This document shows, piece after piece, positions 25,783 through 33,979 of a stretch of DNA of 64,000 bases. The stretch is taken from assembly GCA_020344215.1 (NCBI GenBank), contig CP070815.1, forward strand, positions 2,682,284 through 2,746,283. Reading direction: 5' to 3'. The notes under the pieces were generated by a model. The model saw only the letters and a list, made by a program, of their open reading frames with translations, did no database searches and was not told the origin of the DNA. This DNA is from Gemmatimonadota bacterium (lineage in GTDB: Bacteria; Gemmatimonadota; Gemmatimonadetes; Palauibacterales; KS3-K002). A program made the translations under genes and the position numbers. How positions within the stretch are numbered: position 1 is the stretch's first letter; every line of letters starts with the position of its first letter.

Positions 25783-26223
25783 TTATCCTGCCTTCTCCTC
25801 CCCGCCCTCCGCTACTGCGGCCTCCTCGTTTTCAGCGGACATCTGGCCGGCGGTGCCACGTATATCCTCTATGAGTGCCTTGAGTCGCCCCTCGATCTTG
25901 TCCATCTCGCGCGCCGCCGTCTCCCGGCTCCGGAAACCGCGCTCGGCGTCAACCGCCATCCAGTTGAGCCGGCGGATCTCGTCGAGGAGCTGCTGAACCT
26001 GCGCCCGCAGCCGCACGAAGCGGCGCTTGTGCACTTTGTCGGATGGAGACTGGGTCACGAGCTCTACCACGCCGAGCCTCGCTGATGCCCAGACGATCGG
26101 CGCTAGTAATAGGAGGCCAAGACTGAGCCGGGCAGCGGGTTCGTTACCGAAGTACAGAACGGCGGCATCCGCCAGGAGAGCGATTATAAGGACAACAACT
26201 TCGAGAGTTGGACGACGTGGCAT
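25783..26223 (-). CDS. Membrane-anchored coiled-coil protein (paralogue of 23393-24157)
   Basis: A 146-residue protein with two N-terminal hydrophobic segments (about 8-25 and 32-50) and a helical domain (about 65-128) containing RRFVRLR, LLDEIRRLN and IEDIRGTAG. That domain matches its paralogue position for position: R-x3-RLR, LLD-x2-R-x2-N, E-x-D. It ends in a short acidic tail rather than a long one. A GGAGG site lies six bases before the ATG. It is upstream of the HPt-like gene on the same strand, so the pair may be co-transcribed. Family unknown to me. Confidence 0.8.
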   Translation of the reverse strand: MPRRPTLEVVVLIIALLADAAVLYFGNEPAARLSLGLLLLAPIVWASARLGVVELVTQSPSDKVHKRRFVRLRAQVQQLLDEIRRLNWMAVDAERGFRSRETAAREMDKIEGRLKALIEDIRGTAGQMSAENEEAAVAEGGEEKAG

Positions 26224-26341
26224 CAGGGCCTCCGCCTACTGGGTTGATTGGTCGAGTCCGGGCTTCGCATGAGCGTTTGGAGCGTGTTCGGCGGGGGAGT
26301 CTGGCTGCCGGCCAACTGTGTAAACTAGACAGAATAGGGCA

Positions 26342-26359
26342 TTTGCGCCAGTTTGCGCC
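26342..26359. promoter_or_regulatory. Tandem 8-bp direct repeat before a small ORF
   Basis: TTTGCGCC occurs twice with a 10-bp period (26342-26349 and 26352-26359), three bases before an ATG. One-helical-turn spacing suggests a binding site for a regulator, but it overlaps where a ribosome site would be and none is visible. Confidence 0.3.
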
Positions 26360-26362
26360 TCG

Positions 26363-26653
26363 ATGCATCCCGACGAGGCAGCTTCCCAGCTCCGCGAGGA
26401 ACTCGAGGACGCCCTCGCCGATCTGGCCGAGGGACGGGTGGAGGGCCCTGTTCGCGCCGTCTTGCCACCGCCCGACCTCGGACCCGACACCTCCTTTTCC
26501 GTCGAGCTATCCACCGGTTCCCAGCTCACCCGCGTCTCCCTGCCGACCGGCCTCGCCATGGCCTACCTGGCCGACGAAGAGGCGGCGGTCGACGAATGGA
26601 AGTGCTGGGTTGCCGCGCTTCGGGAACGCGTAATGATGGGGGGAGTCGGGTAA
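26363..26653 (+). CDS. Small hypothetical protein
   Basis: A possible 96-residue protein. The composition looks protein-like: an acidic helical N-terminus (DEAASQLREELEDALADLAEG), a middle beta-like part (DTSFSVELSTGSQLTRVSLPTG), then DEEAAVDEWKCWVAALRERV. No family is recognised and no ribosome site is visible before the ATG. It lies alone on the plus strand between two minus-strand genes, in a 520-bp stretch otherwise without coding signal. Confidence 0.45.
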   Translation: MHPDEAASQLREELEDALADLAEGRVEGPVRAVLPPPDLGPDTSFSVELSTGSQLTRVSLPTGLAMAYLADEEAAVDEWKCWVAALRERVMMGGVG

Positions 26654-26743
26654 GCGCCTCGCCTAGGTCGCGACCGGCCAGCGAGCCTGCCGTCGCCCTC
26701 GGGAGATGCCCAGACACCGAGCGCGTAGTCTTCCCGGCCCCGC

Positions 26744-28573
26744 CTAGCCCCCCAGCACCTCTTCCACCTTCGCGACCACCGATGCCGTTAGCTCATCACA
26801 CTCCGCGGTTAACGCGCTCACCTTTTCCCGCATCTCTTTGTTGAAGCCTTCATCTGAGATGTGGCGCAGGTTGATGCGGACGTTGTAGGCCGCGGCGTGC
26901 GCACCGGCCTTGGCCACATGCCCGCCGGTCCCCACGTCGCTCACCATCTCGGGATCGGCCAGCTCCGCCATCTCTTTGCACAGCACCAGTGCATCGCGGC
27001 ACAGCTCTACTGTGCCCAACGGCACGCGGGTGGCCGTCTTGTACCCTTCCTCCATCGCCCTTGCGCGTTCCGCCCGTTCCGCTTCCGTGTCCTTCGCCAT
27101 ACGCATCGCCTCGATCACGGAATCGAACGCCTCTGTATCCTCATCGACGCCGCGGACCAGCGCGTCCTTCACCTCCTGAGCCCGCTCGGCGATCGAGCAC
27201 AATACGTCGTAGTGCTCATCGAACTCGCCTTTGCCCACCGAGAGGTTCGCGACCATCCCCGCCAGCCCAGCGCCAAGCGCTCCGGCGAGGGCCGCTACCG
27301 AACCACCTCCCGGTGCCGGTGTGTCGCGCGACACCTCATCCACGAAGTCGAAGGTCGAGCGACTTACCAGCGGCCCTGGCACCCGCGGCATACCGAGCAC
27401 CTTCTCTTCTGCGTCGAACGGAGCCACATCCCTCAGCCCCATCGACTGGATCGCCGTCTCCATGAGGTCGGGAACCGGGAGCCCCGTCGACTTGTGCATG
27501 CGCCGCAAGTAGAATCTGGCCGACTCACGTATCGCCGCGTAGGGGACGACGCCGACGATCTCCGAGCCGCTGATCACGATCCCACGCTTCCGGGCCTCCT
27601 CCCTGGCCGCCTCGAGAACCTCGTGCGGCGGACTCACCTTATAGTCGGTGAGGTTCATGCTGATCTGCGCCTTCTTGTAGTCATCGATGACCCAGCCGAT
27701 CGCTTTGACGTGCGTGAACTTGCCATCGGTGAAGACGGGGCCGCTGGGCTTCTCGGGATCGATTCCCAGGTCCTCGTAGCGCCGGCGAAGGTCGCCGCCG
27801 TGCACTTCGCGGTAGTGTTCGGCCAGAGCTTCGAATGATTCGCCGACGAAGTCGCAGGGGCCGCACGGATAGGTGCCGTCCTCTGGGAAGCGGACGACCT
27901 CGCCCTTGTAGTAGAGGGGCTCGGTGTTACCCCGGCGCTTCCAGCGCCCGCGCTCACGCAGCACGTAAGCGATCTCGTTGGCGTAGCGCCGGTCGGTGGT
28001 ATTCAGGTTGATGTTGTAGGCGATCAGGAACTCCCGGGCCCCCACGGCGGTAGCACCGGCCGTCGGATTGAACTCCGCCGCGCCGAAGTCAGGCTTCCAT
28101 TCCGGATCCTTCAGCTTCTCAGCCAGCCCCTCGTACTCGCCGGCCCGTACCTTCGCAAGGTTCCGGCGCTCCGGTACGCTCGCCGCATACTCGTACAGGT
28201 AGACCGGTATGCCGAGCTCCTCACCTATGCGGCGTCCCGCCGCGCGCGCGAGCTCGACACAATCTCCCATCGTCAAGCCGGAGACGGGCACGAAGGGGCA
28301 CACGTCGGTGGCGCCGAAGCGCGGGTGCGCGCCCTGGTGCCGGCGCATGTCGATGACTTCCGATGCACGTTTGACGGCGCGGAAGGCCGCTTCGGCGACC
28401 GCCTCGGGCGGGCCGACGAACGTGACCACGGTTCGATTGGTGTCGCGCCCGGGGTCCACGTCCAGTAGCCGCACACCCTGGACACCTTCGATGACGTCAG
28501 TGATCTCCTTGATGACCGCGTCGTCTCTCCCCTCAGAGAAATTGGGGACGCACTCGACGATCTTCTCCATCAT
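26744..28573 (-). CDS. ftcD: Fused glutamate formimidoyltransferase / formimino-THF cyclodeaminase with zinc-finger-like insert
   Basis: A 609-residue bifunctional folate enzyme of histidine breakdown. Residues 1-370 are the formiminotransferase (ECVPNFSEGRD, RHQGAHPRFGATDVCPFVPV, QISMNLTDYKVSP); about 400-609 are the cyclodeaminase (DTPAPGGGSVAALAGALGAGL). Between the two transferase subdomains lies an insert (about residues 205-275) holding C237-x2-C240-x12-H253-x4-H258, the spacing of a C2H2 zinc finger. I do not recall this in mammalian FTCD. ATG 28570 is an alternative start with better spacing to GGGAG. No hut genes are in the window. Confidence 0.93.
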   Translation of the reverse strand: MMEKIVECVPNFSEGRDDAVIKEITDVIEGVQGVRLLDVDPGRDTNRTVVTFVGPPEAVAEAAFRAVKRASEVIDMRRHQGAHPRFGATDVCPFVPVSGLTMGDCVELARAAGRRIGEELGIPVYLYEYAASVPERRNLAKVRAGEYEGLAEKLKDPEWKPDFGAAEFNPTAGATAVGAREFLIAYNINLNTTDRRYANEIAYVLRERGRWKRRGNTEPLYYKGEVVRFPEDGTYPCGPCDFVGESFEALAEHYREVHGGDLRRRYEDLGIDPEKPSGPVFTDGKFTHVKAIGWVIDDYKKAQISMNLTDYKVSPPHEVLEAAREEARKRGIVISGSEIVGVVPYAAIRESARFYLRRMHKSTGLPVPDLMETAIQSMGLRDVAPFDAEEKVLGMPRVPGPLVSRSTFDFVDEVSRDTPAPGGGSVAALAGALGAGLAGMVANLSVGKGEFDEHYDVLCSIAERAQEVKDALVRGVDEDTEAFDSVIEAMRMAKDTEAERAERARAMEEGYKTATRVPLGTVELCRDALVLCKEMAELADPEMVSDVGTGGHVAKAGAHAAAYNVRINLRHISDEGFNKEMREKVSALTAECDELTASVVAKVEEVLGG

Positions 28574-28621
28574 CGCTCCCAGGTATCAGAACTTGTGTGT
28601 GTCCGCTGGATTCGGGCCGAC

Positions 28622-31021
28622 CTAGCTGCTGACGGAGCCCGTGCCGAGCAGTCGTTCGACCTCCCGGACCACGGTCGCGGGACCGAACGGCTTGCTCACA
28701 ACCCGGGCCCGCAGCGAGTGTATCGCCTCCATTGTCTCGCTAGAGGCACGTCCCGTGATCACGATCGCCGGCACGTCGACGAGCCTGGGGTCTCCGCGGA
28801 ATTCGCGCAATACCTCCAGCCCATCCATCTCGGGGACCTCGATGTCGGTGAGCAGCAGATCGGGCGGCCGCTGGCGAGCGAATGCCAGCCCGCGCTCGCC
28901 GCTCGCGACCTCCAAACAGGCGTAGCCCGCTCGCCTCAGCCCTCGGGCCACGGCCACGCGAACCGCCGGATCGTCTTCGATCAGCAACACGACACGGCGG
29001 CGCGGAGCCGACACGAGCCGGTTTGCCTCCGCGACTAGGGCGTCCGCATCCCCCACCATCCAGCCGTCCGCGCCGTAGGCGACGGCTTGGCTCAGATCAC
29101 CGCCGGGACCCGCCAGCAGTGCCGGTATGTCTACGGTGTCAGGGACGCCCCTCAAGCGCTGTAGCAGCTCCAGGCCGTGCACGTCCTCCAGCTCGAGACC
29201 GGACACGACGAGGTCCACTTCCTCGGACCTGACCTTCTCCAACCCGTCAGCGCCCCGTGCGGCCTGCAACACCGCCCAACCGTCACCTTCGAACTGGACG
29301 CGCAGCAGCTGCCCCAGGTCCGGGTCTTTCTCCAACAGCAACACCGTCCTCGGGCCGGGCGGGACAGCCGGCCCAGCCTCCTCCGCCTTGGGCGCTTCGT
29401 ATGCGAGCCGCAAGCGCACGAAGAACCGCGATCCGGTCCCCTCCTCGCTTTCGGCCCACATATCGCCGCCGAACTGCTCGACGATCGACCGGCAGATGGC
29501 GAGCCCGAGTCCGGCACCGCCGTGCGAGCGTGTCTCGGTACGCTCGAGCTGGCGGAACTTCTCGAAGATCTCCTCGAGCTGGTCCGCCGGTATCCCTGGC
29601 CCCTCGTCGCTAATCCGTAACACAGCTTGGTCTGCTTGCCTCCACCAACTCAACTTCACTCGCCCGCCGGCCGGTGAGAACTTCACCGCGTTCGACAGGA
29701 GGTTCACGAACACCTGCTGCAGGCGGTCGGCATCCGCTATGACCAGCGTGTCTGGCTCCGGCTCCTCGATCTCGATGGAGACGTTCTGCTCCTCGGCGAA
29801 CGCGATCACAGCGTCGATCGCGCGTGCAGCCGCTTCGTCAACCGAGATCGGTTCCAACTTGGCGACAACGCGACCGCTCTCGATCCGCGAGAGATCCAGC
29901 AGATCGTCGACCAACCGGATGAGACGGTCCAGATTGCGCAGGGCGATCTCCATCAGATCTCGTACTCCATCCGAGATCGCGCCGGCGGCGCCGCGCACCA
30001 AGAGGTTCAGCGAGGTCTTCACCGAAGTCAGCGGCGTGCGGAGCTCGTGACTCACCAGCGACACGAACTCGCTCTTCGTCGCTTCCGCCTCAGCCTCCGC
30101 CGTCACATCGCGATAGAGAACGATCTGGCCCAGCACTTCATCTTCCGTGCCCCGTACCGTCGCCACGGTACGCTGGCAGACGAGGCGGCGCGGGAACTCG
30201 AACTCGACACGGTCGCTCAACGGCGCACCCCCGCTCTGCAGCGCCGCGATCTGGGTCGACAGCGCCTCGCGGTCTGCGAACGAGCGCGCCAGTACGCGGT
30301 TGATCTCTTCCATCGAGCCGCTGATGATGACCTCCTGGGGGAGGCCCAGGAGCCCAGCCATCGCCCGGTTGGCGTAGGCAACACGGTCACCGCTCACCAT
30401 GAGGATCGCCGCGTCGCTCGCGTCGATCAGCGCTTCCAATCGCGAGCGCTCCGCTTGCACCCGCACGTGCTCGCGCTCCAACGCCTCACGCTGTGCCTGG
30501 ATGGTGGCGAGTAGCTTCGAGTAGTACAGAGAGGTTGCGATTTGACGGCCCAAGAGGACCGCAAGTTCCAGATCCTCGTCATCGTACGTGGCCGACTCCT
30601 CGGCACCGAAGTTGAGCGTGCCGATCACCTCTTCACCGACCTTGAGCGGCACGATCAGCGCCGAGATGTTCTGCTCCTTCCCCGCGCGAATCCCCTCCGT
30701 TCCGGCAAACGCGTCGACACGGATCGCTTCACCGGTCTGTATCGCCTCGCCCGTCAACCCGCGCTCGATCGGAAAGCTGGCCTCCTCTTTGACGAATCCG
30801 CCCTGCGCGACGTCGTACAGCGTATGGAGATGGTAGGTCTGGCGGTCGAAAGAGACGAGAACAACGCTGGCGCGCCTGAACTCAAGAACCTGCCGGATCT
30901 TGAGGATCGCCGCCCGGAAGATCTCGTCGAGATCGAAGGTGGTATTGATCAGAGAGGCCAGCTCGGCTACCACCTCGAGCCGCTCGGCCCAATGGCTGTG
31001 GGATTCCGTCTCAGCATTCAT
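28622..31021 (-). CDS. Hybrid histidine kinase: GAF-PAS-HisKA-HATPase-REC(degenerate)-REC
   Basis: A 799-residue cytosolic sensor. In order: GAF (about 15-170), PAS (about 195-310), HisKA with His325 (FVSLVSHELRTPLTS), and an ATPase domain with N-box NLLSNAVKFSP, G1 DEGPGIP and G2 GGAGLGLAI. Two receivers follow. The first (about 558-670) has Gly608 where the phospho-Asp should be (VVSGLELEDVHG) and lacks the usual Lys. The second is intact (Asp726 in LLLTDIEVPEMDG, then KPFG). The ATG at 31021 overlaps the HPt stop as ATGA; the longer open frame runs into the HPt gene. There is no membrane segment, so the signal is probably internal. Confidence 0.93.
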   Translation of the reverse strand: MNAETESHSHWAERLEVVAELASLINTTFDLDEIFRAAILKIRQVLEFRRASVVLVSFDRQTYHLHTLYDVAQGGFVKEEASFPIERGLTGEAIQTGEAIRVDAFAGTEGIRAGKEQNISALIVPLKVGEEVIGTLNFGAEESATYDDEDLELAVLLGRQIATSLYYSKLLATIQAQREALEREHVRVQAERSRLEALIDASDAAILMVSGDRVAYANRAMAGLLGLPQEVIISGSMEEINRVLARSFADREALSTQIAALQSGGAPLSDRVEFEFPRRLVCQRTVATVRGTEDEVLGQIVLYRDVTAEAEAEATKSEFVSLVSHELRTPLTSVKTSLNLLVRGAAGAISDGVRDLMEIALRNLDRLIRLVDDLLDLSRIESGRVVAKLEPISVDEAAARAIDAVIAFAEEQNVSIEIEEPEPDTLVIADADRLQQVFVNLLSNAVKFSPAGGRVKLSWWRQADQAVLRISDEGPGIPADQLEEIFEKFRQLERTETRSHGGAGLGLAICRSIVEQFGGDMWAESEEGTGSRFFVRLRLAYEAPKAEEAGPAVPPGPRTVLLLEKDPDLGQLLRVQFEGDGWAVLQAARGADGLEKVRSEEVDLVVSGLELEDVHGLELLQRLRGVPDTVDIPALLAGPGGDLSQAVAYGADGWMVGDADALVAEANRLVSAPRRRVVLLIEDDPAVRVAVARGLRRAGYACLEVASGERGLAFARQRPPDLLLTDIEVPEMDGLEVLREFRGDPRLVDVPAIVITGRASSETMEAIHSLRARVVSKPFGPATVVREVERLLGTGSVSS

Positions 31022-31389
31022 CCCGCCGCATCGTCCTCCAGCCGTGCACTGTAGCTCTGGATCGCCCCCACCAGACGCTCCAGATCCGCGAACGCCGCAT
31101 CGACCTCCGTCAGGTCGAGCTCGCCGCCCTCGAACCACCGCAGCCCAACGTCAGTCAAGGCGGCCGCCGGCCCCACGAGCTCGTCCGCTTCGAAGGAGGC
31201 CGCCGTCCCCTTGAGCGAGTGCGCGGCCCGGTAGAACGTGTCCGCCGCCGCCGCGTCGTAGCCCCCGGCCAGCTGCTCGAGCGCCGACCGTATCTTCTCT
31301 ACACGGCTGGGCAGCCCATCACGGAACTCGCGGCGCACTTCCGCCAACAACTCGTCCGGGCTCTTCTGCTCGTCGGGTTTCGGGCACAT
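31018..31389 (-). CDS. HPt-domain phosphotransfer protein
   Basis: A 123-residue stand-alone histidine phosphotransfer protein. The phospho-accepting residue is His57 in FYRAAHSLKGTAASF. It is expected to shuttle phosphate between the hybrid kinase and a receiver. The ATG at 31389 is two bases from the stop of the upstream receiver gene; a GTG at 31395 overlapping that stop is an alternative. Its own stop overlaps the kinase start. The order receiver, HPt, kinase with coupled starts gives a full phosphorelay in one transcript. Confidence 0.92.
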   Translation of the reverse strand: MCPKPDEQKSPDELLAEVRREFRDGLPSRVEKIRSALEQLAGGYDAAAADTFYRAAHSLKGTAASFEADELVGPAAALTDVGLRWFEGGELDLTEVDAAFADLERLVGAIQSYSARLEDDAAG

Positions 31390-31391
31390 TC

Positions 31392-31781
31392 TCACGACCC
31401 TTCGCCTGCGCACAGCCTCTGGAGCTCCTCCGCTAGCTGATCGGGATCGAACGGCTTGATCACGACGCCGGAGGCGCCGACTTCTCTGACTCGCGCCTCA
31501 TCCAGCTCCTTGCGGGCCGTCAGGAACACCACCGGGATCGCCGCAGTATCCGGGTCGTCCTTCAGCCGACGGCACACCTCGTACCCGTCCATCCCGGGCA
31601 TCATGAGATCGACCACCGCCGCGTCCGGCTTCAGGTCGCGGACGACCTCGATCCCCTCGGCACCATCGGCCGCGAGCGTCACCTCCCAGCCCGCCGTGAA
31701 TTCCAGGGTGAGCTTCACCAACTTACGAAGGTCAGGATCATCGTCGACCAGGACGACGCGGAAACCACTTTCCATTGGCAT
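31392..31781 (-). CDS. Single-domain response regulator
   Basis: A receiver of about 127-129 residues without an output domain. The acidic pocket is DDD (VVLVDDDPD), the phospho-acceptor is Asp56 in AAVVDLMMPGMDG (numbered from the second Met), Thr is in FLTARKE and the switch Lys is in VIKPFDP. The second ATG (31775) is better spaced from the AGGA stretch than the first. It is the first gene of the receiver-HPt-kinase operon and is divergent from the NtrC-type activator 73 bases away, so it may link both. Confidence 0.93.
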   Translation of the reverse strand: MPMESGFRVVLVDDDPDLRKLVKLTLEFTAGWEVTLAADGAEGIEVVRDLKPDAAVVDLMMPGMDGYEVCRRLKDDPDTAAIPVVFLTARKELDEARVREVGASGVVIKPFDPDQLAEELQRLCAGEGS

Positions 31782-31854
31782 CCTGCGGTTTGCGGCGGGG
31801 AGGAGAGGAGAGCTAGACTTGTAACTTCAGCAACGTTTGATAAATATTGCACCG

Positions 31855-33234
31855 ATGATACCGAAAGTCTACATCCTCGACGACGATCTCACCTACGCCA
31901 AGCTCCTGGCCGCCAACTTGGGCAAGGTCGGCAAGTTCCGTAACGAGGTCTTCGACAGCCACCAGGCACTATTCGCCCGGCGAGCCGAGGAGCCGCCCGA
32001 CGTGGTCATCACCGACCTCGTCATGCCGGGGCTCAGCGGCATCGAGGTCACGCGGCGCCTGCGCCAGTCCGACCCTCACCTGCCGATCTTCGTGCTCACC
32101 GCCCACGCCGACCTCGAGACGGCCATCGACGCTCTGAAGGCGGGCGCCAACGAGTACCTCACCAAGCCCGTCAACATGGAAGAGCTCACCACGCTCCTCA
32201 GCCGGGCGCTCGAGGAGCGACCCCTCCGTGAAGAGGCAGCATCGATACAGAAGGTCCGGCAGGCAGAGTTCTCGCTGAGGGCCATCCTGGGCGCGCACCG
32301 CTTGATCGACGAAGTCCGGGAATTTGTGACGCGCGTCGCCGAGATCCCGCGCCCCACAGTCCTGCTACTCGGCGAGAGTGGGACCGGCAAGAACCTGGTG
32401 GCGCGCACTCTCCATTACTCGAGCCCACATTCCGCCGGTCGCTTCGTCGAGATCAACTGCTCGGCGCTGCCCTCGCAACTCCTCGAGGCCGAGCTCTTCG
32501 GATACCAGAAAGGGGCATTCACCGACGCCCGCGAGTCGAAGCGCGGCCTGATCGAGGTCGCCGACGCCGGGACACTCTTCCTCGACGAGATCGGCGACCT
32601 GTCCCGTGAGCTCCAGGCCAAGCTCCTCAACTTCCTTGAGTCGAAACGCTTCCGCCGGTTGGGAGGCACCGAGGAGATCGAGGTCAGCCAGCGCATCATC
32701 ACCGCCACCAACCGCGACCTGGAAGCCCTGGTCAAGAAAGGTGAGTTCCGAACCGACCTCTACTACCGGATCAGCGTCGCTACCCATGCGCTGCCGCCGC
32801 TCCGAGACGTGAAGAGCGACCTGCCGCTCCTCGCCGAGCATTTCCGCGACATTTTCAACCACGAGTTCCGCAAGCAGGTGACCCGCATTAGCCCCGCCGC
32901 CCTGACGATCCTCGAGGACTGGGACTGGCCCGGCAACGTGAGAGAGCTCAGAAACGTCATCGAGCGCGCCATGATCTTCGCCGACGGGCCCGAACTCACG
33001 CCGGCCGACCTCCCCGAGCTCGGCTCCATCGAGGTCGCCGAGCCCGCCGAAGTCGACGGTGATGCCTTCAAGCTGCCCAAGGGGCTCACACTCGGCGAGG
33101 CGGAGAGGGAATACATCCGGCGTACCCTCGAAGCCTGCGAGGGCAGCGTCCAGCGGACCGCTGAAACACTCGGCATCTCCCGGAAGAACCTATGGGAGAA
33201 GAGGAAGAAACACGGGCTGTTGGATAGTCAGTAG
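31855..33234 (+). CDS. NtrC-family sigma-54-dependent response regulator
   Basis: A 459-residue activator. The receiver has Asp54 in VVITDLVMPGLSG and Lys in LTKPV. The AAA+ domain has Walker A GESGTGKN (173-180), GAFTDA (220-225) in the sigma-54-contact loop (the common form is GAFTGA), Walker B TLFLDE (240-245) and WPGNVREL. The C-terminal Fis-type helix-turn-helix is EGSVQRTAETLGISRKNLWEKRKKHG. The ATG at 31855 lacks a clear ribosome site; a TTG at 31837 is in frame. It should drive transcription with RpoN; candidate target promoters lie just downstream. Confidence 0.94.
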   Translation: MIPKVYILDDDLTYAKLLAANLGKVGKFRNEVFDSHQALFARRAEEPPDVVITDLVMPGLSGIEVTRRLRQSDPHLPIFVLTAHADLETAIDALKAGANEYLTKPVNMEELTTLLSRALEERPLREEAASIQKVRQAEFSLRAILGAHRLIDEVREFVTRVAEIPRPTVLLLGESGTGKNLVARTLHYSSPHSAGRFVEINCSALPSQLLEAELFGYQKGAFTDARESKRGLIEVADAGTLFLDEIGDLSRELQAKLLNFLESKRFRRLGGTEEIEVSQRIITATNRDLEALVKKGEFRTDLYYRISVATHALPPLRDVKSDLPLLAEHFRDIFNHEFRKQVTRISPAALTILEDWDWPGNVRELRNVIERAMIFADGPELTPADLPELGSIEVAEPAEVDGDAFKLPKGLTLGEAEREYIRRTLEACEGSVQRTAETLGISRKNLWEKRKKHGLLDSQ

Positions 33235-33423
33235 TCCGTTTCCACCGACCTGACTCGCATAGCCTCGGTCACTGACACCGCCACGACCGACGCCCTGAAC
33301 GTACTGACCGTCGATTCGCTGGCCGCGCACGTCTACGCCCCTGCGAGAACCGATGAACGATTGTCGGATGACAGCCCCTGCAGCCGCGGTCCGGCCGGTC
33401 CCCGCGCGGGCGTTACCGGGGCC

Positions 33424-33439
33424 GTTACTGCTAAGTAAC
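33424..33439. promoter_or_regulatory. Palindrome, candidate activator-binding site
   Basis: GTTACTGCTAAGTAAC is a perfect 6-bp inverted repeat with a 4-base centre. A third GTTAC half-site lies at 33412-33416. It is centred about 129 bp before the predicted start of the sigma-54 promoter at 33535, within the usual range for an enhancer of an NtrC-type protein, whose gene ends at 33234. Confidence 0.4.
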
Positions 33440-33485
33440 CGCCGAGCGAGAACCGGGTTCGGCCGGGGAGCCTTCCGTCACCGTA

Positions 33486-33498
33486 AATCATTATATTA
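33486..33498 (+). promoter_or_regulatory. IHF-like site in an AT-rich island
   Basis: AATCATTATATTA differs from the IHF consensus WATCAANNNNTTR at one position. It is in a 40-bp AT-rich island that stands out in this GC-rich sequence, between the palindrome and the -24/-12 element, where DNA-bending sites normally lie. Confidence 0.35.
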
Positions 33499-33534
33499 CA
33501 ATTCGTTAGCCTGCTCAATTGAAGCCCGGATATA

Positions 33535-33550
33535 TGGCATGGAGCCTGCT
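33535..33550 (+). promoter_or_regulatory. Sigma-54-like -24/-12 promoter
   Basis: TGGCAT, five bases, then CTGCT gives the GG and GC dinucleotides exactly ten bases apart, as in TGGCAC-N5-TTGCW, with one mismatch in each box. Predicted start near 33560, 34 bases before the zinc-ribbon ATG. The 359-bp gap after the NtrC-type gene contains no credible coding frame. Confidence 0.5.
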
Positions 33551-33593
33551 CTCCACAGCTCCGGCGTCCCCCGCCTTGGAATAGGAGAGCAGC

Positions 33594-33797
33594 ATGCTTC
33601 TCAGATGCCCACACTGCACTCGAACTGGAGAGCACGTACGCAGCGACTACTTCGGCGACTGGGTCGTCTGCTCGGTGTGCGAGCTGCCCTTCGCGTGGCG
33701 CGAGTCGCGAGCCGAGCCGGAGCAGTCAACCGCCCCACGCCCGAACGGGCGCAAAGCGATCCAGGCGACCGCATCTCGGACCCGCTCCGAGAGTTGA
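33594..33797 (+). CDS. Small zinc-ribbon protein
   Basis: A 67-residue protein beginning MLLRCPHCTRTGEHV. Two knuckles, CPHC (5-8) and CSVC (26-29), would bind one zinc. The C-terminal half is polar and probably disordered. A GGAGAG site precedes the ATG. It is the first gene after the NtrC-type activator and directly downstream of a sigma-54-like promoter. Function unknown; small ribbons of this kind bind nucleic acid or other proteins. Confidence 0.75.
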   Translation: MLLRCPHCTRTGEHVRSDYFGDWVVCSVCELPFAWRESRAEPEQSTAPRPNGRKAIQATASRTRSES

Positions 33798-33839
33798 AGA
33801 TCGCACTAACCTGGCGCTCTGCCGCGCTGCTGCCAGCGG

Positions 33840-33854
33840 TGGCAGTTCTATTGC
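33840..33854 (+). promoter_or_regulatory. Second sigma-54-like promoter, before the exporter operon
   Basis: TGGCAG, five bases, then TTGC (33851-33854), with GG and GC ten bases apart. It is in the 182-bp gap between the zinc-ribbon gene and the membrane-fusion protein (start 33980), in the right orientation; predicted start near 33866. Confidence 0.5.
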
Positions 33855-33979
33855 CGACCCGCCCGCCTCAGCACCCGCACCGCGACTGCCTCCCTTATGA
33901 AACCAGGTTAACCAGCGGCACGTAGTTCTCTACGTACGCAGGGACCAGCGGGATCCTCATCAGCCAAGGTGTTTTCAAT

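Noticed and set aside
31782..31836. Sigma-54 promoter between the divergent receiver and NtrC genes
   Set aside because: TGGCAT is followed by TTTGC, but the GG to GC spacing is 13 instead of 10.
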